A stretch of 37,871 nt of DNA. It comes from Candidatus Saccharimonadota bacterium (GTDB lineage Bacteria > Patescibacteriota > Saccharimonadia > Saccharimonadales > UBA4665). Positions 9,893 to 17,759 of the stretch are shown here, piece by piece. The position numbers and the translations under genes are program-made. Each line of letters opens with the position of its first letter. Position 1 is the first letter of the stretch. The DNA lies in NCBI GenBank assembly GCA_027365445.1, contig DAHXNJ010000014.1:1-37871 (forward strand), given 5' to 3'. Below the pieces are notes generated by a model. It did not search any database, was not told the origin of the DNA, and saw nothing but the letters and a program-made list of their open reading frames with translations.

Positions 9893-10198
9893 TCATTTTT
9901 CAAGTAATCGAACATAGTCAGATCTAGCATATAGAATACGCAGTATATAGACTTCCTGGTCAATAACCTTATAGATTATTAAGTAGTTATCTACTATTAA
10001 ATACCTATAGCTATCCAGTCTAGCGTCTATCGTTTTTAAATCTGCACCAAGCTCTGGAAAGTCTGATAGCTTTTGTGAAGCATGTAGTATTTTATCGGCT
10101 ATGTTGTGCGCAGCAATTGGGTTACTTAATTCATTGCTAATATACCTAAATAAGTCAGCTAGATCTTGCTCTGCTAAAGGTGTAAATATAATTTTCAT
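9893..10198 (-). CDS. RelE/ParE-family toxin (copy 2)
   Basis: Close paralogue of 8894..9202: MKIIFTPLAEQDLADLFRYISNELSNPIAAHNIADKILHASQKLSDF. Confidence 0.88.
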   Translation of the reverse strand: MKIIFTPLAEQDLADLFRYISNELSNPIAAHNIADKILHASQKLSDFPELGADLKTIDARLDSYRYLIVDNYLIIYKVIDQEVYILRILYARSDYVRLLEK

Positions 10199-10443
10199 AA
10201 AGTTACACTATATTTTTTTGCAATCTGAGCTAAAACAACACCACTATCCTTTAGGGATTTCTCTCCTTTCTGTATTTCTTTTAGTAATTTTTCTGTAGTA
10301 TTCTCATGATTATAGTCGTCTATTTTAGAGATTACATAACTACCCCGACCGTTACGAGTGAGGTAGACTGGCTTATCTACATCTACTTTATTTAAGACTT
10401 CAGTATAGTTTCGTAAATCTGAGATAGGTAAAATATTTGGCAT
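10195..10443 (-). CDS. Phd/YefM-type antitoxin (copy 2)
   Basis: MPNILPISDLRNYTEVLNKVDVDKPVYLTRNGRGSYVISKIDDYN; SD ggagga upstream of 10443. Confidence 0.88.
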   Translation of the reverse strand: MPNILPISDLRNYTEVLNKVDVDKPVYLTRNGRGSYVISKIDDYNHENTTEKLLKEIQKGEKSLKDSGVVLAQIAKKYSVTL

Positions 10444-10464
10444 AATTATCTTCCTCCAATTAAT

Positions 10465-10493
10465 ATTGTAGCAATATATGCGTGCGAATTCAA
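10465..10493 (-). promoter_or_regulatory. Predicted promoter of TA copy 2: TTGAAT-17-TACAAT with extended -10
   Basis: Minus strand TTGAATTCGCACGCATATATTGCTACAAT. Confidence 0.68.
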
Positions 10494-10500
10494 CAGCATT

Positions 10501-10529
10501 TGGTACAGCGTTCTTGGCAAAGTCGGAAC
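10501..10529 (-). repeat. Cassette-boundary palindromic repeat, copy C
   Basis: tggtacagcgttcttggcaaagtcggaac. Confidence 0.85.
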
Positions 10530-10741
10530 TATTTTGGTTTCTCAGCAACTTTGTTATTCGAACGAGCCTTAATAATATTGTAGCCAAGCATTGCTATAAA
10601 AACAGGGATAGCAAAAATTAATATATCAAAGATTTTCGCACTTAAACTGTGGTTAACAAGTTTAATAAAGGGTAATGATACTAATTCAGATAATATTGTT
10701 GCAACGATAGTTCTAAGCAATGCATCGTAAATTAATTTCAT
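10529..10741 (-). CDS. Small membrane protein (two predicted TM helices)
   Basis: MKLIYDALLRTIVATILSELVSLPFIKLVNHSLSAKIFDILIFAIPVFIAMLGYNIIKARSNNK; start at 10741 because the ORF-track extension runs into repeat D. Confidence 0.65.
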   Translation of the reverse strand: MKLIYDALLRTIVATILSELVSLPFIKLVNHSLSAKIFDILIFAIPVFIAMLGYNIIKARSNNKVAEKPK

Positions 10742-10778
10742 ACTGTATTTATAGCATAATATCTGTTGTAAATATTGT

Positions 10779-10812
10779 TGGTGCAGCGTTCTTAACAAAG
10801 TCAGAACTGCAC
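10779..10812 (-). repeat. Cassette-boundary palindromic repeat, copy D (extended stem)
   Basis: Minus strand GTGCAG-TTCT-gactttgtta-AGAA-cg-CTGCAC. Confidence 0.85.
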
Positions 10813-10883
10813 TGCTTACATATTCTATTGCCTAGAACAAGCAAAAACAAACTTTGACTATCCCCTCATAGCAATTAAATAGT

Positions 10884-11219
10884 TTATTGACCACCTTCTA
10901 ATAATGTCTGACCTAACGTTTTGCCGCTTTTCTCTAGTGCCTGCTTACTTAGCTCATAGGTCTGACATTGAGACCTGTCGGCGTAGTCTTTAAACTGATT
11001 ACAGTCAGGGTTGATATTTGCATAAGTAAATATTGTTAGGTCTGCTAAGTTGTTAAAGTCTTTTTCGGTTATCATTTCTTGATTACTATCTTGACTAACC
11101 TGACTATCTATCTTGTTGTTGTAATAAGCAGCGTCCGCATAATGTGTTATCAATACACCAGCAACCAGAATAACTAAAACAGTTAAATAAAGTCTCGGTA
11201 CTTTTAACCATTCATCCAT
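10884..11219 (-). CDS. Single-TM exported hypothetical protein with two cysteines
   Basis: MDEWLKVPRLYLTVLVILVAGVLITHYADA...INPDCNQFKDYADRSQCQTYELSKQALEKSGK. Confidence 0.7.
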   Translation of the reverse strand: MDEWLKVPRLYLTVLVILVAGVLITHYADAAYYNNKIDSQVSQDSNQEMITEKDFNNLADLTIFTYANINPDCNQFKDYADRSQCQTYELSKQALEKSGKTLGQTLLEGGQ

Positions 11220-11428
11220 GGCTTAATTGTAGCACAAGCGCATACTATACCTACTTGCTGTCATGGGATAGTCGCCCAACAAACTAAAAGATTGCAGAAA
11301 ATTATAATGTGTTTGCGGGGGGCTTAGTTTTTAAATACGATATTTCATCTATTAGGATAATGATCCACAAAAAATTTCTATATTTTAGGCTACACATCCC
11401 CTAGTTCCTATATAGTTTAAAATCGGCG

Positions 11429-11457
11429 AGGTGCAGTTTGTTCAACAAGTCAGACTC
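11429..11457 (-). repeat. Divergent cassette-boundary repeat, copy E
   Basis: aggtgcagtttgttcaacaagtcagactc. Confidence 0.6.
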
Positions 11458-11522
11458 TTTTTCACTCTGTTGCGTACAAATATAAGTGATCTAAAAAGCA
11501 CTAAAGAGTGTAAAATTAGTAT

Positions 11523-12362
11523 ATGGGAAAGATAGATAAAAGTACTCTAGACAATATAAAGAGTAATTTAAATAGTACTGGTATATTTTTGGAGAATTAT
11601 GTCTACAACTTTTTAAAAACAAATAAGACACAGTATGGTGCTAAGAGAGAAGTATCTTACAATATTATTGACGCAGGGGGTTTTATTGAAGGTGAATGTG
11701 ACATAGTTGCTTCGAGTAATATATCAGAAAATAAAGTTGTCTGTTTTTTTGTAGAATGTAAAAGAGCAAGTGCAGATGATAAGTATTGGGTTTTTGAAAA
11801 AGGACCTATGGTTCCAACCCCATTTATGACACTAAAGTTACTAGGCGATAACCCAGAATATAGGCATGATTTACATTTGTCGGCATTGAATTACAATCGC
11901 CCTGAAGACTACGAAGCAGCAATTAATATTTTTGAATTTGATGAGAAATCAGGCAAAAGAAATACTAGTATACAGCGGAGAGAAAGGCCATTTCTTGCGC
12001 TTAGACATGCTAATGAAGCTTTCTCTGGTCTAGCTAAGGATTCTTTGGCCGCTCTTGACATTGCTCACAACACAAAAGCAAACGAAGGGATGAAAATATT
12101 ATTTCTTCCACTAGTGGTTACAACCGCCACATTGTTAATGCCTACATATAACACCGAAGATATTGATTACAGTAAAGGGACAATTGATACTGATAAAATT
12201 GAACTTGATAAGAAAGGCTGGGTGCACTTTGAATTTCCGTTAACTGGGGCATTGAATAATAACTTCACGGAGTATAAAAAAAGATCTACATTTATTGTTA
12301 ACGTAAATAGCTTATATGATTTTATTAATGGAGTTACTATAGCCGCAAAAACTTATATGTAG
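11523..12362 (+). CDS. Putative PD-(D/E)XK-type nuclease, hypothetical
   Basis: GECDIVASSNISENKVVCFFVECKRASADDKYW: D...(18)...ExK pattern between hydrophobic strands. Confidence 0.55.
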   Translation: MGKIDKSTLDNIKSNLNSTGIFLENYVYNFLKTNKTQYGAKREVSYNIIDAGGFIEGECDIVASSNISENKVVCFFVECKRASADDKYWVFEKGPMVPTPFMTLKLLGDNPEYRHDLHLSALNYNRPEDYEAAINIFEFDEKSGKRNTSIQRRERPFLALRHANEAFSGLAKDSLAALDIAHNTKANEGMKILFLPLVVTTATLLMPTYNTEDIDYSKGTIDTDKIELDKKGWVHFEFPLTGALNNNFTEYKKRSTFIVNVNSLYDFINGVTIAAKTYM

Positions 12363-12481
12363 CATGAAGTCATATTTTTAAATCTATTTGTCTTAAACAC
12401 GCATAACGGTTTTGGTGGGGCTTTGTGGTCACCTTTGTTCCTAGTTTGTTTTGGAAAGTGTCTAAATATGACTAAGAGATA

Positions 12482-13207
12482 TTACTCTAAACTTGGTATA
12501 GAAATACCGAAAATATTATCAGAGCATCCGTTAATATCTGTACATGCCTGAATTTGTGGTATTTGAGCCTCCACTATTGTCTCGGTGCATCCTATTGAAT
12601 TAACATTAGTAACATATTGGCCGTAGAAAGACATTATGCCGCTATTTGTAACGGTAATATACTGATTTATATCATTCAATATTTGCTGGTCTGTATAAAG
12701 ACTAGGATTTTGAATAGATTGATTCAATAAATCTGACCAATAATTTGATACTGAGGTTTGAGAGGATTGTATAGATTGCACCAGATCATTCCTCCAGTAT
12801 GCCTCGCCATAGCCGGGATAGTAATGACATGTGGATGACGCCCACACCACGCCGTCTATTACGCTGGGGTAAGTAGTTGGTGTAGATGGTTTTGGCGTCG
12901 TAGTCGTAGTTGGTGTTGATGGCGTGGTGGTTTGAGCGGGTTGCGTAGATGTGTTGTTATCGGTTGTAGGAGCAGTTGTTGCAGGCGTGGATACAGGTTT
13001 ATTGGTTGAAGAAGCTTGTTTTAATACGACCGTCTGTGGCTTCTTATTATGAACAGTAAGTGCTGCTGCTCCTCCCACAACTATCATGACAAATGCAAGT
13101 AGAACCACTGCATTAATTGCCTTACCATAACGAGGGAATGGCTTAATAAAGCCTTTGAGGTGCTTACTAAGTCTTATTATTCTTTTTCTGCTGGTGTGGT
13201 TCTTCAT
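12482..13207 (-). CDS. Single-TM surface protein with Thr/Pro-rich linker and Cys-containing extracellular domain
   Basis: TM AVVLLAFVMIVVGGAAALTV followed by TTTPSTPTTTTTPKPSTPTT linker. Confidence 0.75.
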   Translation of the reverse strand: MKNHTSRKRIIRLSKHLKGFIKPFPRYGKAINAVVLLAFVMIVVGGAAALTVHNKKPQTVVLKQASSTNKPVSTPATTAPTTDNNTSTQPAQTTTPSTPTTTTTPKPSTPTTYPSVIDGVVWASSTCHYYPGYGEAYWRNDLVQSIQSSQTSVSNYWSDLLNQSIQNPSLYTDQQILNDINQYITVTNSGIMSFYGQYVTNVNSIGCTETIVEAQIPQIQACTDINGCSDNIFGISIPSLE

Positions 13208-13215
13208 GATACGTC

Positions 13216-13686
13216 CTACTGCGCCGCTGTTATCTGTGAGGTACTATTTACTACTATTTCAGGTTCACCGTTATAGTTCACAATAGAACCCGTAACATCA
13301 ATACTTTGACCGGAGTACTGGTTAAGCAACGATGGACCAAAAGAAGAACCCGCTGGTATATAAGCTGAGAATCCGTAGGGTGCTGATGTTGATTGGTCTA
13401 AGTACATCTGACCACTGTCTGAAGTGTAGGCGTAGCCTGTGAACTGTACACATCCACTAGTACCCTCTAGGCTTGCTGCTTGCGAAACTGGTGAGCAGCT
13501 AGATGTTGTTTGAGCTGGAGTAGTAGTTTTAGAACCTGGATTAGAGCTGCCCGTTGAGCTGGAACCATATGAGCTATCAGGGTGGTCTTTGTGGTACTTC
13601 GTTACGCCATAGGCAATCAAACTGCCCCCGAGTATTATTACTCCTGCTACGACTAGTCCGATTATCCACTTAGTATTGTTGTTCAT
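13216..13686 (-). CDS. Single-TM surface protein, predicted extracellular OB-fold-like domain
   Basis: TM WIIGLVVAGVIILGGSLIAYGV; ...LLNQYSGQSIDVTGSIVNYNGEPEIVVNSTSQI resembles OB-fold strands. Confidence 0.7.
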   Translation of the reverse strand: MNNNTKWIIGLVVAGVIILGGSLIAYGVTKYHKDHPDSSYGSSSTGSSNPGSKTTTPAQTTSSCSPVSQAASLEGTSGCVQFTGYAYTSDSGQMYLDQSTSAPYGFSAYIPAGSSFGPSLLNQYSGQSIDVTGSIVNYNGEPEIVVNSTSQITAAQ

Positions 13687-13689
13687 AAG

Positions 13690-14634
13690 TTAGTTGAGGT
13701 CATAGTAGCTATTCGCAAAGCTGTTAAATGAAGTACTGTTGACGTTTTGAGTCATGATAATAATCTCTTGAGAAGAATTATAGAAAGTATACGCATATGT
13801 AGTGGCGCCATCCTGGCTGGAAGTATACTCTCCATAGATGGCAGGATAACCATTGAGAGTCGTGTTTTGTATAGGTGATGTTGGAGTTAAGCCAAATGAT
13901 TTCTCTAGTGAAGCCTCGTAACTATCCATCAGTTGCTGTGATGGGCTGGGGTTATTGTCTACTAGCACTACGTAATCCCCCTGGCTGTACGAGTAAGCGT
14001 CATATTTGTACCCAGCGGCATCGGTACCTGGATCTACAGTAGGAACTCCAGGAAACTGTATATCAAAGCCATCTATTGATGATACATACGGCCCAATTGA
14101 TGATTGGGTGCTTGATCCGTTATTGGTGTTAGGTGCTTGCTTGCTCTGGGTATTTGATGAATTATTAGAACTATTCGGATTGGGGCCACCATACTTAATG
14201 TACCAACCCATTAATGCAACAATAGCCAGTACGATAATAGTAGCTACTGCACTTGTTCTATAGTGGACAGCTGTTTTTCGTAGGCTTTCACGGTTATAGC
14301 TATTAAGATTATCGTCGAAAGACTTTTGGGCGTACTTTTTATCTTTCAGGCTAAAGCCTGTAATCTTCTGCCCAGCAAATAAGCCAGCCTCTAAGACTTT
14401 TGAGTACTGTGTGGCAAAGCTATCAATACTAGGGTCTCTCTCATAGCTATAAGGGTCATAGCCTTTATAATCTTTGTTTACTGTTTGGATAAGCTTTATG
14501 TAGGCTTGCTGTGCTGCTGAAAAAATATTATCTTTTTCTTCTTTTTCTGCTCTCTTAATTACAAATGGTCGCTTTTTGAGCCAGTCTTCAATGCTGTCTT
14601 CTATGCGCATTTCAAACTTTTCAAAAATATTCAT
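13690..14634 (-). CDS. Membrane-anchored protein, N-terminal cytoplasmic and C-terminal extracellular domain
   Basis: TM SAVATIIVLAIVALMGWYI in mid-protein, Asn/Ser-rich linker, then GFDIQFPGVPTVDPGTDAAGYKYDAYSYSQGDYVVLVDN. Confidence 0.75.
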   Translation of the reverse strand: MNIFEKFEMRIEDSIEDWLKKRPFVIKRAEKEEKDNIFSAAQQAYIKLIQTVNKDYKGYDPYSYERDPSIDSFATQYSKVLEAGLFAGQKITGFSLKDKKYAQKSFDDNLNSYNRESLRKTAVHYRTSAVATIIVLAIVALMGWYIKYGGPNPNSSNNSSNTQSKQAPNTNNGSSTQSSIGPYVSSIDGFDIQFPGVPTVDPGTDAAGYKYDAYSYSQGDYVVLVDNNPSPSQQLMDSYEASLEKSFGLTPTSPIQNTTLNGYPAIYGEYTSSQDGATTYAYTFYNSSQEIIIMTQNVNSTSFNSFANSYYDLN

Positions 14635-14661
14635 TATAATATGGCCTTATTTAATGCAACT

Positions 14662-14819
14662 AAAAAAGCTCGCCACAGAGTGAAGCCGAAGCTCCCATAA
14701 CCTTTCGGCTATGACAATCGTGAAATAGTACCCTTTGACGAGCTATTACTTCACGATTGATTCTGTTGGCCATGCCCCTACTAAAGCAGAAGTTTAGGCC
14801 TGGGTGGATTAACCACTTG
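14662..14819 (-). ncRNA. Predicted structured RNA with pseudoknot (stand-alone sRNA or leader of 14634 gene)
   Basis: Minus strand: TTTACA-16-TATAAT upstream; 12-bp helix (14716-14727 with 14747-14758); loop 14737-14744 pairs with 14667-14674; GAAA-capped hairpin 14696-14713; UUCG-capped hairpin 14682-14695; ends in U6. Confidence 0.6.
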
Positions 14820-14825
14820 AGTGCA

Positions 14826-14834
14826 ATTATAACA
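14826..14834 (-). promoter_or_regulatory. Extended -10 (TGTTATAAT) of the predicted RNA
   Basis: Reverse complement of attataaca; TTTACA 16 bp upstream. Confidence 0.65.
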
Positions 14835-14880
14835 TTAACGCTCTCTGTGTAAATTCCTTAAGCTTGCTGTTATACCTGTT

Positions 14881-15786
14881 ATGACGGAGAATGTAAGCAA
14901 TTATATGGATATGAAAATGAGTCTACCGTTACGGTTGTCTAAGTATGACGCGAATATGTATCGCGCGCTCAGCTTATTTCCTAAAGAATTGGAAGAGAAG
15001 CCCCTAAGTCCGAGTGAATTCACGAGCCACTTTAAGGATTTTTACGGCCGCCCGGTTCAGGACATTGTAGAAGCGCTCCACCGCTATAGCCAAAAAGGAT
15101 ATTTGAAATTTGAGCTTACTGTTGCACCTGAATACCTTAATCACGGTCAGACTCTTGCTAAAATTCTTGATAAACTATCCGGCTCTAGTGTTTCTCCCGA
15201 TAAAAACCACGAGCTGGGCAAACTGGTTTACGATAAAGTTGTAGCAGGGCAGCCGCTAACAAAGGTCGAGGCCAGCGTCTTACCAGATAACGCCAAGTCA
15301 TACCTGGCTTTTAAGTTGTCAAATATAGACAGGGTGCGCCTTAGTGATGATCTGGCGATATACGACAGTCGCACGTCGCGGCTGATAATCCTCGGGGGTA
15401 AAACCGCCACTAAATTGCCGCCACTCAATTTAAAAGATGTTCACTTAGAACCCGATAGCTACGAAAAGCTCACGGGTGTTCTGCATCTAACACGATTTTA
15501 CCGCGTTGCTATTGCTGGCAAGTCCAGTGTTAAGCGCTCCAGTGGTAGGAAATATGAACAATGCTGGGTCATGGAGTGTCTATTCAAATCTGACGAAACA
15601 ATCGGTAAGGGCGTGCCTATCAGCACACTGTTACGCATGCATAAAGATAACGTTGATAAAACTACTACGAGAAAAATTGAAAATGCAGTCGCTGAAATTA
15701 ATAAAAAAGTTACCAAAGTTACTCGTTCCAAAAACCTGTTAATGATTGGCGATAAAAAGGTCAAAATCACTCCCTACTATCTGTAA
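14881..15786 (+). CDS. Hypothetical mobile-element protein
   Basis: Intact 301-aa ORF; higher local GC than flanks; upstream of DUF5659-like and recombinase genes. Confidence 0.75.
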   Translation: MTENVSNYMDMKMSLPLRLSKYDANMYRALSLFPKELEEKPLSPSEFTSHFKDFYGRPVQDIVEALHRYSQKGYLKFELTVAPEYLNHGQTLAKILDKLSGSSVSPDKNHELGKLVYDKVVAGQPLTKVEASVLPDNAKSYLAFKLSNIDRVRLSDDLAIYDSRTSRLIILGGKTATKLPPLNLKDVHLEPDSYEKLTGVLHLTRFYRVAIAGKSSVKRSSGRKYEQCWVMECLFKSDETIGKGVPISTLLRMHKDNVDKTTTRKIENAVAEINKKVTKVTRSKNLLMIGDKKVKITPYYL

Positions 15787-15792
15787 AATACG

Positions 15793-15814
15793 CTGAAAAC
15801 TTTTTCAGATTTTT
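15793..15814 (+). terminator. Rho-independent terminator-like hairpin
   Basis: CTGAAAA-ct-TTTTCAG followed by ATTTTT directly after the 14881..15786 CDS. Confidence 0.6.
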
Positions 15815-15886
15815 AAGTGTGCATAGGATACGTCCGTAATTAAAAAAGCGGGCATTTTTTATGTCCGAGAAAGATAAGGGCATGCA

Positions 15887-16132
15887 ATGGACATAGATGA
15901 ACCAGTTATAAAAATACACGACTTGGGCTTAGCTGCTGCGTTAATCAGTAGCGGTATTGAGTTATTAGGAACGCAACGAGGAGTTATGCAGCGCGTATAC
16001 TTTGTGTTTCCCAACAACGACAAAGTAGGCCGTACTATGAACCGCTACTGGAACAACACACTAAAAGTACCGGCACGGCTATTCTTTGATAACACAAAGG
16101 CGCTGAAGAGCCGTATTTACGAGACTGAGTAA
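15887..16132 (+). CDS. DUF5659-like small protein
   Basis: IKIHDLGLAAALISSGIELL...RVYFVFPNNDKVGRTMNRYWNNTLKVPARLFFDNTKALKSRIYETE. Confidence 0.7.
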   Translation: MDIDEPVIKIHDLGLAAALISSGIELLGTQRGVMQRVYFVFPNNDKVGRTMNRYWNNTLKVPARLFFDNTKALKSRIYETE

Positions 16133-16135
16133 ACC

Positions 16136-16342
16136 ATGAGGCTGAGTGAGGAACGTATTAAAAGTCTACAAGCACTCCTGCGCGAGAAGCACGGTCTGGA
16201 ATTGACCGACGAGCAAGCGCAAGAGGCAGGGTTCGCGATTATGCGTTTTGTCATTGCCAAAGCTCAGCGTAAACAGGAACTAACTAAATATAAGGAGCAT
16301 GGACATGAACAAGATATCCAAACAGGAAGAATCGCAGCCTAA
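16136..16342 (+). CDS. Small hypothetical mobile-element protein (68 aa)
   Basis: MRLSEERIKSLQALLREKHGLELTDEQAQEAGFAIMRFVIAKAQRK; overlaps next gene. Confidence 0.65.
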   Translation: MRLSEERIKSLQALLREKHGLELTDEQAQEAGFAIMRFVIAKAQRKQELTKYKEHGHEQDIQTGRIAA

Positions 16343-17744
16343 AACGAATAAAGGCAATTCTGACGAAAAAATAGATGTTACGCAATTTAAGGAAATTACG
16401 CTAGATGAAATTGCAGAGGTGTTGTCGCTGACCGTTACGGATGACGAAGCAAACAAGAAAATAGTGTTCCTAGCCATGCTATCGGCGTATACCGATAGCA
16501 GCCAGCTCAACGTAAGCCTAAACGCCTCAAGTAGCACCGGTAAGACCTATTTGGCTACTGAAATATCTGAACTGTTTCCTGAAGAAGATAAAGTGGAGAG
16601 GAGTGGTGCGAGCCCGACGTCATTTTTCTATGGTGCTGGTGTGTTTGATAAAGAACGACAAGTAAAAATTGTGTCATTAAGTCGTAAGATACTGCTGTTC
16701 TATGAACAACCTAACCCTGCACTACAAGAAAAACTGCGTGCATTACTGTCGCATGACAAGCGTGAAATTACTCACGCCTTAACGAACAAAAAAGGTGGCA
16801 GAAACCAGACCGATATGATTATTCTTGAGGGATTTCCGGCAACAGTTTTTTGCTCTGCTAATCTGCGTTTTGACGAGCAAGAAGCTACACGAGCAATATT
16901 GATAAGCCCAGAGTCAACAGCTGCAAAGATAAAACGCTCCCTTGAAATGCTGCTTGAGCGTTGGTCTAACACAGAAAAGTTTAAGGCTTGGTTAGAGGCG
17001 CAGCCTGAGCGAGTGGTTCTAAAAGAGCGCATTATAGCTATTCGAGAAGAATATGTAGACGAAGTGTTGATTTCTGATACTGATAGAATGGCAATTAAGA
17101 AGCGTTTTCTTAAGATGGTGCCTGTACTAAAGCCACGAAATCAACGTGATTTAATGCACCTACTACAGACCATAAAAGTAATTGCGCTATTAAACGTATG
17201 GTACCGCAGACAACCAGACGGTACCATTGTCGCTAGCAAAAGTGATATTAACCAAGCATTTGAATTATGGGACGCGTTTTTTGAAAGCCAAAATCTAGGA
17301 ATATCTCCATCAGTGCTATCTATCTATAAAAAGTATATTGTGCCTGCGTATATTGCCAAGTTTAAGAACGCAAGCAGTGCAGATAAAGAGGCTATTACTA
17401 ATGGTGAAGTCGGACTGACACCCCAGGAGCTAAGCGCCTACCACTTACGAGAAGAAGAAACTATGCTTAACGCTGACCAGCTTCGCAAGCAAATGCTGCC
17501 CCAGTTAGAGGGTGCTGGAATAATTGACTTAGAGAAACCGAAGATAGTTAAAGACCCTTACGACAGTTTCTCGTATGAACATAAAAGTGAGCCTGATAGA
17601 CGCACCAGACACATCTTTCCTAGATTGTTAACAGATCAAGAAAAAAAGTATATAGGATTGGGGGGTGTGGGTAGTGATGACGAACCTGAAGATGATTTAC
17701 CAAAATCTGAGGTACAGAAATTCCTAGATACAATACCTGATTGA
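16305..17744 (+). CDS. P-loop ATPase / primase-helicase-like replication protein of a mobile element
   Basis: NASSSTGKTYLA Walker A, KILLFYEQPNP Walker-B-like, ...FPATVFCSANLRFDEQEATRAILISPE; ATG at 16305 has better SD spacing (aaggag) than 16299. Confidence 0.7.
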   Translation: MNKISKQEESQPKTNKGNSDEKIDVTQFKEITLDEIAEVLSLTVTDDEANKKIVFLAMLSAYTDSSQLNVSLNASSSTGKTYLATEISELFPEEDKVERSGASPTSFFYGAGVFDKERQVKIVSLSRKILLFYEQPNPALQEKLRALLSHDKREITHALTNKKGGRNQTDMIILEGFPATVFCSANLRFDEQEATRAILISPESTAAKIKRSLEMLLERWSNTEKFKAWLEAQPERVVLKERIIAIREEYVDEVLISDTDRMAIKKRFLKMVPVLKPRNQRDLMHLLQTIKVIALLNVWYRRQPDGTIVASKSDINQAFELWDAFFESQNLGISPSVLSIYKKYIVPAYIAKFKNASSADKEAITNGEVGLTPQELSAYHLREEETMLNADQLRKQMLPQLEGAGIIDLEKPKIVKDPYDSFSYEHKSEPDRRTRHIFPRLLTDQEKKYIGLGGVGSDDEPEDDLPKSEVQKFLDTIPD

Positions 17745-17753
17745 TGATATAAT
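17745..17753 (+). promoter_or_regulatory. Extended -10 TGATATAAT upstream of the recombinase leader
   Basis: TGnTATAAT; predicted start near 17760, the first base of the structured leader. Confidence 0.6.
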
Positions 17754-17759
17754 TAATCT

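Noticed and set aside
8861-11457. Calling the repeats canonical integron attC sites
   Set aside because: Core boxes GTTRRRY/RYYYAAC are not clear, sites are ~30 bp and no IntI is in the window; kept only as cassette-like repeats
8861-11457. CRISPR array
   Set aside because: Repeats are ~200-900 bp apart with genes between them and no cas genes are seen
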